This document shows positions 35,198 through 44,215 of a DNA stretch of 64,000 bases, in pieces. Numbering within the stretch: position 1 is the stretch's first letter; each line of letters begins with the position of its first letter. The stretch is from UBA3951 sp050952125 (lineage in GTDB: Bacteria; Bacillota; Sulfobacillia; Fermentithermobacillales; Fermentithermobacillaceae). The notes beneath the pieces were generated by a model. The model did not search any database. It had not been told where the DNA came from and saw nothing but the letters and a program-made list of their open reading frames with translations. Location of the stretch: the NCBI GenBank assembly GCA_050952125.1, contig JBMNKK010000003.1, positions 496,001-560,000 of the forward strand, read 5' to 3'. The position numbers and the translations under genes were made by a program.

Positions 35198-36742
35198 CTA
35201 GGCAGTGAACGTCTTCAACTGCTCCTTCTTCTCCGGAGAGAGCGCAAATATGTTCTTCTGCGTATTCAGCGGTATCTCGCCGTAGCTGAAGAGCTCATTG
35301 GTGAAAGCCTTATTCTCCATACCCGACGCCTTGTACAGATCGTCCACGAACTTCATGCCGGTGTAATACGAGATTGCATCGGCAGGGCGCATCATGTGCG
35401 CGCGAGTCTGAGCGTGAGCGTTGTAGCTCGGCAGCCCGAGATTGGTCATGTAGTTGTCTATGACGGCCTGAATGGGCTTCTTGTTGTAGTAGATGTCCAC
35501 CTCGGCTTTAACTCTGTTGGCCGTAAACCACATTCTCTTCGCGACCGACAGCCTGGCGGCAGGGTCTTTGAAGTAAGGCGTCATCATGGCCATTGAACGG
35601 TCGCAAATGCCCTCTTGGTGGCACCGGGACCAGAACAGAGGCAGTCTGAACGTATAGGGCAACGCGTTCTTCGCCGATTTCACGTGGTGAACGTGGTGTC
35701 CGGGATAGACCTCATGCGCGGCGGTCGTCTCAAGCCCTGCTCTTCTGAACGTAGCTAGGCTCTCCGGATTCAGGGCGACCAGACCGCCCATATACATGAA
35801 GCCCGGCACCATCATCCGCCAAGTCTCAGGAATGAGCCCGATGTCGCAGAACTCTCCTTCCGGAAGGTCCACGAACCGCGTACACTCGGACTGCAGGTTG
35901 TCCAAGATCCCTCTCATCTCGGCGAACACGGCGTCCATGGATTCATACCTGGGCCCGCCGTCCAACACCTCCGCCGGGTCTTTTCCGGGAAACATCTCCT
36001 TAGCAACGCGGAAATACTCGGCACCGCGCTTCACAGCATCCTCTTCGTACCATGAGAGGATGTAATCCAGAGGCGCCTGCATCCCCTTCTCCACCGAGAC
36101 GGCAAAGGGAATGTCGACCCTGTCCAGTCCGGAAAGAGGCAGCGACTTCACCTTCGCCTGCAGCCTCTTGACGGCGGAAGCTGCCGAAGCGAAGCCCTTC
36201 TCCGCATCTTTTGCGATGCTGTCGCTTCCCGCATTCTGGCGCACGAAAGCCTCTGCGCGCTCCAGATTCCCCCCCAGCGCGGGGAGCACGTCGGCGACCT
36301 GGCTCCGCGCAAGGTCGGTGCCTTTCTCTACAAGAGCCAGCACGGCGTCCAGTACGGCAGCCGCTCCCGAGAGCCGGGCCGCAACAGCGGCAGCCCTGTC
36401 AGCAGGCGAACCGGAACTCGCCGACCCCATAAGGCGATCCAGACTCGAGGATATCCTGGTTATGTGCTCGTAAGGCAGTTTCGTGTTGCACTCGACCTGG
36501 AAGGCCAGAGACTCCAGAGCGCCGGTAAGGTGCTCGCGCCAGAAGGTATCCGAGAGAGCGCCTACTTTCTTCTGCACAGCGGCAATCTCGCTGGCCATCT
36601 CGGCAAGGTTGTCCTGGGTGGGCACAAACAGAGAGTCCTGCGGCCACGGATCTCCCAGGTACTTCGACACCAACTGCGAGACCTCGATATCAAGGGCCCG
36701 CAGATCCTTCAGTTCTTGTTCCGACCAAGCATTGCTCGCCAT
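35198..36742 (-). CDS. DUF885 metallopeptidase-like protein, copy 2
   Basis: A 514-residue DUF885 protein with the active-site motif AAHEVYPGHHVHH and the companion block RAHMMRPADAISYYTG. It resembles copy 1 along its whole length (KGMQAPLDYILSWYEE, PETWRMMVPGFMYMGGLVALNPE, IQAVIDNYMTNL), so the two arose by duplication. ATG 36742 follows GGAGG by seven bases. No signal peptide or membrane segment, so it is cytosolic. It is only 21 bp downstream of copy 3. Probable peptidase; the specificity may differ between copies because the N-terminal halves diverge more. Confidence 0.86.
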   Translation of the reverse strand: MASNAWSEQELKDLRALDIEVSQLVSKYLGDPWPQDSLFVPTQDNLAEMASEIAAVQKKVGALSDTFWREHLTGALESLAFQVECNTKLPYEHITRISSSLDRLMGSASSGSPADRAAAVAARLSGAAAVLDAVLALVEKGTDLARSQVADVLPALGGNLERAEAFVRQNAGSDSIAKDAEKGFASAASAVKRLQAKVKSLPLSGLDRVDIPFAVSVEKGMQAPLDYILSWYEEDAVKRGAEYFRVAKEMFPGKDPAEVLDGGPRYESMDAVFAEMRGILDNLQSECTRFVDLPEGEFCDIGLIPETWRMMVPGFMYMGGLVALNPESLATFRRAGLETTAAHEVYPGHHVHHVKSAKNALPYTFRLPLFWSRCHQEGICDRSMAMMTPYFKDPAARLSVAKRMWFTANRVKAEVDIYYNKKPIQAVIDNYMTNLGLPSYNAHAQTRAHMMRPADAISYYTGMKFVDDLYKASGMENKAFTNELFSYGEIPLNTQKNIFALSPEKKEQLKTFTA

Positions 36743-36763
36743 ACTGCAACCTCCAGTCATCTT

Positions 36764-38395
36764 CTAACGACCTGCCAGCATTTCGCGGCGCACCAGAGCC
36801 ACCGGGATAGAACCGTAGCTGGTGAGCTTGTCGTGGAAGCCCTTAAGGGTATAAGCGGGACCCAGTTTGGCCTCATAGTCGCTGCGCAGCTTCACGATCT
36901 GCTCTTTTCCCAAGAGGTAGCTGGACTGGTACGTCGGGCTCATGGTGTACCTCTTGGCTTCGCCGGAAGCCATGTGGTGCTCCATGCGCACCTTCTCCAT
37001 GAGTAGGTTGGTCGCTTCTTCAAGGGTCATCCCGCCGACATGCAGGCCGACGTCGATTACCACTCTCACGGCTCGCCACAAAGCGTTCTTGAGATTAATT
37101 AGGTTCGTGGCAGGCTCTGAGAGATATCCCTGTTCCGCCATGAGCAGCTCCGTGTAAAGGCCCCATCCCTCTATGAACACGGTTGACCTAAACTGCTTTC
37201 GAAGGTCTGAAATGCCTATCTTGGAGAGGCAGGACTGCAGGTGATGTCCGGGGATGAGTTCATGGAAAGCGATCGTTCTCTGGAAGGCGTAGCAGTTGTC
37301 CTGCAGGTGCTGCTCCTGTCTTTCAGGGCTCGCGGTAAGGTCAATCGGAGTGATGTACAACGCGCTGTCCATACCGTCGCTAAAGGGCGGGCTGGTTCTC
37401 ATGTAGCCTAGCGGATGCGTCGCCCTGGAGAACTCGGGCACGGGCAATACCGTCCACGACTGTCCCTCGGGGATGGTGATAAGGTCTTTCGTCCGGACAA
37501 ACTCCTCGGCCAGCCTTCCCTCGTTAAGGTAGGAGTCAAGGAGGTTCTCGGGCGCCGGGTGGTCCTTCTTGAATTCGGTAATAAGCTCTGTCCAGTGTTT
37601 GTTTGGATCGATAGACTTCGCGGCTCGCACCAGCGCATCTTCATACTCGGCAACTTTTAGCTCGCCGAACTCTTTGAGCTGGTCAGCGTCCATGTCAACC
37701 ATATGGACGCTCTGCAGCATTCTCTCAAAGTGCCTGCGCCCGGACGCGAACTGGCCCTTGGCTGAAGGCCTAATCTCGGCGAGGTACTTTCCAAAAGCGT
37801 CAACCGCGGCCAGCGACTTCTCGCAAAGCTTGGTGAAAGCATCGCGCTCTCCTTCCACCGACCGGGCAAAGGGCAGCACCGAACCCTCGACAAGGCGCCT
37901 GTGCCCCTTCACAGAACCGAGCGCTATATCGATCCAGTCCGAAGGCACTTCTGCCGGGACCAGATTCTTGCTCGCTCGCTCAATGAACCCAGGCACTTCC
38001 TTCAGCCTTGACTTTATGTCTTCGAGCCTCTCCTCGGCGGGAGCCCACTCCCTCGACACCAGAACATGGAAGCCTGCATTGACGTTGGACAGGTACCAAT
38101 CGGGATTGTTCTTCCAGTCGGGCAGCGACTGCTCTTTTGCTATCTGGACGCCGATGTTGGCGGCAGCAACCTCCGCGTCCAACCTCTCATCGGGCGACAG
38201 AGTGGAGCCACTTAGCAGGGCCTTGAGTTCAGCAGCGTACTGTGACAGCCGCTTTGAAATCTCCTCCCGCTCGTCCGGATCTGCCGAAGGCAGTCTGCCG
38301 TCAAACTTGGTTACTCCCATTTCGCTCGATCTCACAGGATCGGCCAGCCATAGGGTCTCCAAGAGGCCTCTGGCTATCTCATCCATCCGCTTCAT
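36764..38395 (-). CDS. DUF885 metallopeptidase-like protein, copy 3
   Basis: A 543-residue member closer to the classic DUF885 proteins: TIAFHELIPGHHLQSCLSK gives the zinc motif HELxPGHH, followed by FIEGWGLYTELLM with a further conserved glutamate, and GEAKRYTMSPTYQSSYLLGKEQI near the C-terminus. It is distant from copies 1 and 2. No secretion signal. It opens the run DUF885-3, DUF885-2, amidohydrolase, DUF885-1. A long-arm inverted repeat (38433-38481) stands between it and the membrane cassette upstream. Confidence 0.87.
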   Translation of the reverse strand: MKRMDEIARGLLETLWLADPVRSSEMGVTKFDGRLPSADPDEREEISKRLSQYAAELKALLSGSTLSPDERLDAEVAAANIGVQIAKEQSLPDWKNNPDWYLSNVNAGFHVLVSREWAPAEERLEDIKSRLKEVPGFIERASKNLVPAEVPSDWIDIALGSVKGHRRLVEGSVLPFARSVEGERDAFTKLCEKSLAAVDAFGKYLAEIRPSAKGQFASGRRHFERMLQSVHMVDMDADQLKEFGELKVAEYEDALVRAAKSIDPNKHWTELITEFKKDHPAPENLLDSYLNEGRLAEEFVRTKDLITIPEGQSWTVLPVPEFSRATHPLGYMRTSPPFSDGMDSALYITPIDLTASPERQEQHLQDNCYAFQRTIAFHELIPGHHLQSCLSKIGISDLRKQFRSTVFIEGWGLYTELLMAEQGYLSEPATNLINLKNALWRAVRVVIDVGLHVGGMTLEEATNLLMEKVRMEHHMASGEAKRYTMSPTYQSSYLLGKEQIVKLRSDYEAKLGPAYTLKGFHDKLTSYGSIPVALVRREMLAGR

Positions 38396-38432
38396 GAGTG
38401 GTTATCATCCTTTCTCTGTCTTTCCTCACAAA

Positions 38433-38481
38433 CACCGTCCCTGCATCGCGCTACAGCGGTGCGCTGATTACAGGGACGGTG
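38433..38481 (-). terminator. Long inverted repeat, probable terminator or attenuator
   Basis: CACCGTCCCTG (38433-38443) pairs perfectly with CAGGGACGGTG (38471-38481) around a 27-base loop that can itself partly fold. On the minus strand TTTGTG follows. It lies after the last cassette-1 gene and about 40 bp before the DUF885 copy 3 start. Confidence 0.6.
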
Positions 38482-38559
38482 CCCGCGTCGAATATTACAG
38501 CCATCTGCCCGGATCAGCTTCTAGATCTCCAAAATCCCTCCCGGGCTTCTCACGGCATC

Positions 38560-39183
38560 CTACCTTACCAGGCCAAGCCAGTCTTTAAGAAGGAACTGGA
38601 AGCGGACCAGCGTAACGCTGATACGTCCCATAACCGTGTCTCCAAACAGTGCTCCGAAGGCCACCATCAGGAAGACCCTTCCGGCATTGCCGAACACCTT
38701 GATGGGACCCGTCTTCTTCACGGTGAAGAAGAAGTACATGAGCACGCACACAACGCCCGCAACGATGAACCAGTTGTTGATCGTGGTGCCCATATTGTCC
38801 GGTACCCACAGCGGAAGCATGGTGGCACGGGCCTGTGACAGGAACATGGGCTTTAGGTCTTTGGTCAAGACATACGCAGCGCCTATTCCCATCATGAACG
38901 ACATCGAGTATCTGGCCAGCCAGGCATACTTCTTGGAGTAGCGGAAGTACATGAGAGCCGCCAGAAACAGAGGGACTAGAAGCGCGTACTCGCCGCCTTC
39001 CATTAGCCTGGTCGAAAGCGTCGGCTTCTGGAAGTTGAACCAGTTGATTACCACTGCATGGCCGGCTAGAAGAGCTACGAAAACCGACTCTAGCGCCCTA
39101 TAGACAGGGTTGTCTTTGAACAGGTTGCTGTAGGTTCCTATGGTCAGGAACGCCCCGACCCACACCCAAATGTCGCTAGACAT
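38560..39183 (-). CDS. Cassette 1, gene 4: polytopic membrane protein of unknown function
   Basis: A 207-residue protein with about six membrane segments. It is the paralogue of 50031-50651. Shared blocks: (K)(D/E)NPVYR..E near the start, AGHA, GE(Y/F)ALL(V/I)P, LAR, and a C-terminal FLM(V/I)AFGA.FG....MG..S...F.L.DWLGL. No characterised family is recognised. A longer frame exists, but ATG 39183 has GGAGG seven bases upstream and matches the paralogue's start. It overlaps the previous gene by eight bases. Its product likely forms a membrane complex with the other three cassette proteins (inferred from strict co-occurrence). Confidence 0.85.
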   Translation of the reverse strand: MSSDIWVWVGAFLTIGTYSNLFKDNPVYRALESVFVALLAGHAVVINWFNFQKPTLSTRLMEGGEYALLVPLFLAALMYFRYSKKYAWLARYSMSFMMGIGAAYVLTKDLKPMFLSQARATMLPLWVPDNMGTTINNWFIVAGVVCVLMYFFFTVKKTGPIKVFGNAGRVFLMVAFGALFGDTVMGRISVTLVRFQFLLKDWLGLVR

Positions 39184-40042
39184 TGGCACTACCTCCTCTG
39201 CCTCGGCCACTATTCCGCTTGTTGTAGAAATAGCCGATGTTGCCCAGCACGACAAAGGTCACGATGGTCAAGTTCATGAATGACTGGGTGTCCATCCCGG
39301 TCATAGCCGAGCCCTGGTTGCCCGAGATCTTCTCGTACTCGGCACCGCCTCTAAGCGAAGACAGCATTGCTGTCAGCTGTCCCGAGCCCAGATAGGGCAT
39401 CATGACGGCGACGGATGAAGCCGGAAGAGCCGAGATAATAGGTACCTTGTAAGGGTCTGTGACTACCTTGATATACTCGGGAGTTCCCGGCGTGCCGATC
39501 GACATCGCGAAAATGAGGTCGACGTCTTGGATGGTCTTGAGTTCCTCGGCCAAGGGGTAAGCCGTGATCGCTTCTCCCGAGTGATCGACTCCCAACACTG
39601 CGGCGGGGAGGTCGTCGGTCAGCTGCTGCAGCCAAACCTGGCCGCCCGGCCTGTAGCCCAAGTTGAGGTAATCAACTCCGTACTTCTTGTCAGGAAATTC
39701 GGGGCCGACGATGCTGATCAAATTCTCCATCATCTGGCCGCCCTCAGGCCAAGTGGCTCCAGCGACAACACGAAGATCCTTCTGCATGCAGTGTCTGAAG
39801 ACCGCGAGGCCGGTGGGCTCGATTTCCGAGGCGTTCGCGGCCTGGTAGTCAGTGGCGAACCATACGATCGAGCCGGCCGGAAGAGCGTCTATGGCTTCGA
39901 ATGCCTTGGTAGTCTGCTCTCCGACTTCAAGGGCAAGGCCGACCGGTCGCAAAATAGCTACACAAAAGACAAGCATCTGAAAAGCGAAGATCCAGCGCCT
40001 GTCGAGAGAATCCAACCGTTGGAAAATAGACATCTTGTACAT
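39176..40042 (-). CDS. Cassette 1, gene 3: membrane-anchored protein with extracytoplasmic domain
   Basis: A 288-residue protein with a positively charged N-terminal tail, one membrane helix (about 18-38), an alpha/beta soluble domain (about 45-250) and a C-terminal helix (about 257-275) before the basic tail NKRNSGRGRGG. Charge distribution puts the soluble domain outside. It is paralogous to 50669-51451: both have LRP.GL after helix one, (Y)G.DY(L/V)NLG...GG, PY..SGQ...(M/L)L..LR..AEYE and a final ILGNI.Y-like block (here VLGNIGYFYN). No known family. Start ATG 40042 is only four bases after GGGAGGTGA; ATG 40033 is an alternative. Confidence 0.83.
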   Translation of the reverse strand: MYKMSIFQRLDSLDRRWIFAFQMLVFCVAILRPVGLALEVGEQTTKAFEAIDALPAGSIVWFATDYQAANASEIEPTGLAVFRHCMQKDLRVVAGATWPEGGQMMENLISIVGPEFPDKKYGVDYLNLGYRPGGQVWLQQLTDDLPAAVLGVDHSGEAITAYPLAEELKTIQDVDLIFAMSIGTPGTPEYIKVVTDPYKVPIISALPASSVAVMMPYLGSGQLTAMLSSLRGGAEYEKISGNQGSAMTGMDTQSFMNLTIVTFVVLGNIGYFYNKRNSGRGRGGSANV

Positions 40043-40057
40043 TCACCTCCCGGCGAC

Positions 40058-40675
40058 TTAGTCAGAACCCATAAAGTTGCGTTCCAGCCCGGTTATCATC
40101 CTCAGAGCAAGAACGATTCCGCCGATGGCAGCGCCCATCTCAATCGCCCTCATACCGGCCAAGGTCGGGACGGAGACTATCCAGCCCGCAGCCTTGGGCA
40201 GCGCCGGCGAAATGGCGGCGCCCAGCGTAACACGGCCGATCATGACGATGATCGCCGCCGCCAAGAGAATGGCCGAATCGAAAGTCTTCGCGCGGAACGC
40301 GCGGTATGCCGCCGAACCGATCCAGAAGGTAAGAGTCGAGAATATGGTCATCAGGATCGGAGTGAGGATGTTGTTGTAGATCAGATTGAAGGCCTCACCC
40401 TTGGGGCCCCCGGCGAGTCCGATGATGATGTACCCGTACAGCACAACCAGCAAGATGGCACTGTAGATCCAGCCGCCGTGTTGCCTGACAACGTGACGCC
40501 CGTGTACCTGGGTAAGGCTGATTACGCCAACAAAAGTGATAAAGCCGGCGACAACGTTATACCAGTCGTCCAGAGTCTTCTGTACAGGCTCCAAGCCCGA
40601 GCTGGCAAACATGACGCTAACAATGTAGAGTAAGCCAACCACTACGAGTAAAGCTATTGGCCCTTCCCTTTTCAC
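40058..40675 (-). CDS. Cassette 1, gene 2: polytopic membrane protein of unknown function
   Basis: A 205-residue, about seven-helix protein, paralogous to 51448-52044. The strongest shared block is S(A).YRAFRA...DS..LL.AA..VM.GRV in the central loop and following helix; a TQVHG (ITVHG in the paralogue) motif precedes the third helix and W(I)..(V/I)P..AG lies near the end. The conserved YRAFRA arginines and the Asp-Ser pair in a cytoplasmic loop could be functional. Start GTG 40675, after GGGAGGGAG. I do not recognise a characterised family. Confidence 0.83.
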   Translation of the reverse strand: MKREGPIALLVVVGLLYIVSVMFASSGLEPVQKTLDDWYNVVAGFITFVGVISLTQVHGRHVVRQHGGWIYSAILLVVLYGYIIIGLAGGPKGEAFNLIYNNILTPILMTIFSTLTFWIGSAAYRAFRAKTFDSAILLAAAIIVMIGRVTLGAAISPALPKAAGWIVSVPTLAGMRAIEMGAAIGGIVLALRMITGLERNFMGSD

Positions 40676-40687
40676 ATTTCTCCCTCC

Positions 40688-41458
40688 CTACTTAAGCATG
40701 AGGTCTTGCAGAGCGGTGCTACCGAAAGTAGCTAGAATAGCGCCCGCCAGCACTAAAGCCATTCCAAGCATCTTGCCCCAGTCCTGAACTATGAGGCCGC
40801 CGGTGGTGGAGGGCTCGGGGCTCAGGTAAGCAGAGGCCGCGTAGATCTCTTGGCCGATAAGCGTAAAGTCGCAGGCCGCTACGAAGAACGGTATCTGGTT
40901 TGTGGACGCGGTTCCGGCGATCTGCATGATGCCGCACCTGTTGCCGGCTTCGGCGATAAACAGCGCTTCTGCCCAGAACGCCCCGATCATGACGTTGGCG
41001 GCAACCTTCTCTCGCTCCATGATGCCGGCGATTCCCGCAGCCCATGCCCAGTTCTGCTCGTTGATGAAGCGAACGTCGGTCTCCATGTACTTATCGCTCT
41101 TGCCTTTCGACATGTATGCCTGCCGGGTCACCGCTTCCGCAACTGTGTACACTACAGGGATTCCCAAAGGCACGATGATGCGGGTGTCATACTCCGCACA
41201 CGCCTTGGCAGTGTAGTCAAGAACCGGGATAGCTGCGTAAGTCTGAGCGTTGGCAAGATCTCCAAAGCCCGGGACGAACATGACGGGGCTCCCCAACTCG
41301 GTTGCGCGGCCGATAGCCTCATCGATAGCGGCGAGTCCGGGGATCTTGTGGATTACCGGCACCTTCTTGCCCGCTCTAGCGCGGCTCACCAACACGAGAA
41401 GTGCAATTCCCATGACGAGTTCCAGGCAGAGAGTAACTACCATTCCTTCTTTAATCAT
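40688..41458 (-). CDS. Cassette 1, gene 1: DUF6754-like membrane protein
   Basis: A 256-residue protein: one N-terminal helix (about 5-25), a soluble alpha/beta domain (about 40-220) and a C-terminal helix (about 225-247). Shared with the paralogue at 52059-52835 are AIDE.IGRATE.G.PV, RE(K)VA.N.MIG....EALFIAE, G..QIAGT, QIPFFVAACD, LIG(Q/E)E and a final ATFGS, which I associate with DUF6754 (function unknown). An ATG at 41476 precedes the ribosome site GGAGGTGG, so ATG 41458 (eight bases after it) is chosen. First gene of cassette 1, 130 bp downstream of an aminotransferase gene. Confidence 0.85.
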   Translation of the reverse strand: MIKEGMVVTLCLELVMGIALLVLVSRARAGKKVPVIHKIPGLAAIDEAIGRATELGSPVMFVPGFGDLANAQTYAAIPVLDYTAKACAEYDTRIIVPLGIPVVYTVAEAVTRQAYMSKGKSDKYMETDVRFINEQNWAWAAGIAGIMEREKVAANVMIGAFWAEALFIAEAGNRCGIMQIAGTASTNQIPFFVAACDFTLIGQEIYAASAYLSPEPSTTGGLIVQDWGKMLGMALVLAGAILATFGSTALQDLMLK

Positions 41459-41588
41459 CTCGGTTTCCACCTCCATAACTCAGTGATACTGACGGTGCCC
41501 TCGTTTCCGATATGTCTCGTCCTCCTTTCATGTGCAAGAACGCAGACTGAAGCCAAAGTCTTCCGGGCAAGCGATTACGAGAGTCGCT

Positions 41589-42818
41589 TCAGCCTGTAAT
41601 TCCCCGTTGGTGCGCGAGAGTGGTAAGAGCGTCTCTGATGCGGTTGTAGGCGGCGCGAGCACGAGACTCGTCGGCAAAGCAACCGTGGACTATGCGGAGA
41701 TGCCCCGGCCCTCCGAGGCACCCGTAGTAAGCGCCCTCGTTGACAACTACCTTTGCTTCCTTCGTTAAGTAGGCTGCTACCTCCGCATCGCTGCCGAGGC
41801 GTGACACGTTGAGCCACGAGAGGAAGCCGCTTTCAGGGAGCTGCATCGTGACGCCCGGCACCGTTGACCAGGCCTCATAGGCGATGCGCCTGCGGCGTTC
41901 AAACTCGGCGAAGTACTTCGGTAGAATTGTCTTGTCATTGAGCGCGGTTATCGCAGCAAGCTGGGCTGCAGTGTTGGTGGCTCCGAGAACGTTTACGGCC
42001 CCGCCGTACAGGACGTCCATAACTCTGTCATCGGCGACGATGTACCCGACACGGAGTCCGCTCAAACCATAGCCCTTTGAAAGCGAGAATACGGTGAGCG
42101 TGCGTTCCCACATACCTGGCAACGTCGCGGGCGAGACAAACTCGATGCCGTCGAATATGTGGTCCTCGAATGCTTGGTCGCAGACTAGAATGAGGTCGTT
42201 CTTGACGATGAAATCGCACAGCTCCGCCAGATTCTCCCTGCGAAAGACGGTGCCGGTCGGGTTGTTTGGATGCGACATGAGAACCATCTTGGTGTTCGGC
42301 GTAAGCCGCTTCTCAAACTCTTTGATGTCCGGCTGATACCCGTCTTCTTCCTTCAGCGGCACGTTCACTGCCGTAGCTCCGCAGAGCTTGGGATTGAGAA
42401 AGTTGGAGGGATAGCTGGGGTCAGGCACCAGAACCTCATCCCCTTCTGACAAGAAGGGCAGCATAGCATATAGGAGACCCGAATCGGATCCGGGCGTCAC
42501 GAGGATGTTTCTGTTGGGATCCGCGTTCATCCCGTTGTACTCTTTCACCTTGCGGGAAATCACGCGGCGAAGGTCAGGATTGCCTATCGGCATGGTATAG
42601 TGCGACGGAAACCCCTGCGAGATCGAATCAATGAGCGTCTTAGCTACTGAAGGTGGAATTGACGGGTCTGGAAAGAACGGATCAGCCCACGCCATAATGT
42701 CGTAACCCTGTTCCATAAGCCGGCCTATGCCTTCACCGACGTCGGCCTTGGTCACATCCGCGAACAGACCACCGTTGAGGTCGCGGAACCTCAGGTTCAT
42801 TTTATTCTTGATTGTCAT
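41589..42818 (-). CDS. Class I/II aminotransferase (PLP fold-type I)
   Basis: A 409-residue aminotransferase. It has the substrate-side PIGNPDLRR block, PGSDSGLLYAM, SHPNNPTGTVF, the PLP aspartate in LVCDQAFEDHIF, the Schiff-base site FSLSKGYGLSGLRVGY and the terminal arginine in HLRIVHGCF. Substrate class cannot be settled; general resemblance is to aspartate/aromatic-type enzymes. The frame extends to 42947, but ATG 42818 has GGAAG upstream and fits the fold's start. A sigma-A-like promoter (42937-42965) precedes it. It is followed by cassette 1 in the same orientation, possibly as one transcript. Confidence 0.9.
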   Translation of the reverse strand: MTIKNKMNLRFRDLNGGLFADVTKADVGEGIGRLMEQGYDIMAWADPFFPDPSIPPSVAKTLIDSISQGFPSHYTMPIGNPDLRRVISRKVKEYNGMNADPNRNILVTPGSDSGLLYAMLPFLSEGDEVLVPDPSYPSNFLNPKLCGATAVNVPLKEEDGYQPDIKEFEKRLTPNTKMVLMSHPNNPTGTVFRRENLAELCDFIVKNDLILVCDQAFEDHIFDGIEFVSPATLPGMWERTLTVFSLSKGYGLSGLRVGYIVADDRVMDVLYGGAVNVLGATNTAAQLAAITALNDKTILPKYFAEFERRRRIAYEAWSTVPGVTMQLPESGFLSWLNVSRLGSDAEVAAYLTKEAKVVVNEGAYYGCLGGPGHLRIVHGCFADESRARAAYNRIRDALTTLAHQRGITG

Positions 42819-42936
42819 GGCATGTCTTCTTCCTTGTTTCTTGCCAGGTTGGCATGAGAAAATTGAGTGCTGCGTTGACTGCTGCGTCTTCGACACGCCC
42901 CGATTGGTTACGGTTCGATGCCCTGCATTGTGTTGC

Positions 42937-42965
42937 ATTATATGCATGATCCTTCTTTTCGTAAA
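42937..42965 (-). promoter_or_regulatory. Sigma-A-type promoter of the aminotransferase (and perhaps cassette 1)
   Basis: On the minus strand TTTACG (42965-42960), 17 bp, then a perfect TATAAT (42942-42937). Predicted start near 42930 gives a leader of about 110 bases before ATG 42818. Confidence 0.7.
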
Positions 42966-43062
42966 GGCGCTTCTTGCCCATAAATTAATGAACGAATGTT
43001 TTGAACATGCAATCTAGGTGCATTTTTACTCCATTGGGTCTTGAGACCAAGGCGGGTTCAAC

Positions 43063-44119
43063 TCAGGTGGAGTTTCGGCGATTTGTCCCGGTGCCCGCGG
43101 CTCCCTTACTCTTGCCGAACTTTCTCAGAACCGCCACGGCCAGGATCCCCAGCGGCAGGATTACTTCGAACGGGAAAGAGTACAGCGGCCAGACGTAGCT
43201 GGTGAAATCCGTAATCCTTGACCCCCAACAGCACCTTGAGGTTGACCACGACTGCAAAGAGGCATAAAGACGCCTTGATAAAAGCGCCAAAGGTCCAGGT
43301 AAAGAGGAGGAGCGCATCGAGGCGCTGGATCAGTACCCCTATGCTGATGAGGCTTACGGCAGTCAGTGACGGGAACATGAGTACTTGTGCCGCGGCTCCC
43401 AAAGCCATTACATTCCGTAGACTCACAGCGGTAAGGAGAATGGTGACAAAAGAGGTGCTGCGCGCGACACCGTACTCAGCTCGTTTATCCAAAGAAGCGT
43501 AAGGCAAGACGGACAGGAGGACGGCTGTCTCGCCGAAGGGAAATGCGAGATTGGCCCAGGCCCCTTTCAGCACGGGAACCCACCCCGTCTCCATAACGGG
43601 AAGAATGGCTTCCACCCTCAAAAGTCCTTTCGTGAAAACAGCGAGGCACGTGACCACCAAAACGGAAAGGATGAGGAGCGGCGCAAGGATCTCAGTGGCC
43701 CTCGAGAGTACTTCGATGCCTAGATACACCGCGGCCACAGTGAGCGTAGCCATCACTCCGGTCACGACTGCTTCAGGAGTACGTTCGAATGCCGATACAA
43801 AGTGAGCTTCGGCGGCATCCCTTATGACGAGCGAACCGAGGTGGAGGCAGTACCATATATATAGAGATCCCAGTGCGGCTCCGAAGGGCCTCCCGACACA
43901 CCGGATAAAGATCTCCGCCGGGAGCCTTCCCGGAAATCTGGCAGACAATCTGAGTAAGAGAACCGCATGGACAACGCCTAGAGCGCCCCCGATAAGGGCC
44001 GAGATCCAGACATCCCTGCCGGCGGAACTCGCCGGCACGACCAGCGTACTGCTGCCTATCAGGAATCCTATCCAGACCATGTTCAGTTGCCAGCGTGAAA
44101 TCCTTGCCTCATCCGGCAT
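43063..44119 (-). pseudogene. gerAB: GerAB-type spore germination permease with a +1 frameshift near its end
   Basis: An APC-superfamily-like membrane protein of the GerAB family, the proposed germinant-binding subunit. It begins MPDEARISRWQLNMVWIGF and has about ten helices with WANLAFPFGE in the middle, a family hallmark. The frame breaks at about 43209: KVLLGVKDYG runs out of frame, while the adjacent frame continues DFTSYVWPLYSFPFEVIL to a normal end at 43063. One extra C (two instead of one at 43209-43210) explains it. Removing it gives about 351 residues, typical length. ATG 44119 is favoured (GGTGGAT upstream). Unusually, it is divergent from gerAA-gerAC. Real mutation or assembly error. 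Confidence 0.85.
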
Positions 44120-44215
44120 CCGGATACCATCCACCCCTAGAACAGAGTTGGGAAACATATCTACAGCAGTTTCTGCCAATCCTAGTGTTAATAACCGTCG
44201 GCGGGTGATACGCCT

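Noticed and set aside
38433..38481. T-box or riboswitch leader before DUF885 copy 3
   Set aside because: Only a simple long-arm inverted repeat is visible; no T-box core or known aptamer features were recognised.
41460..41531. Small open frame ATGAAAGGAGGACGAG... on the minus strand just before DUF6754 copy 1
   Set aside because: Its ATG precedes, rather than follows, the strong ribosome-like site, no start codon sits at the right distance after it, and the 26-residue product looks random.
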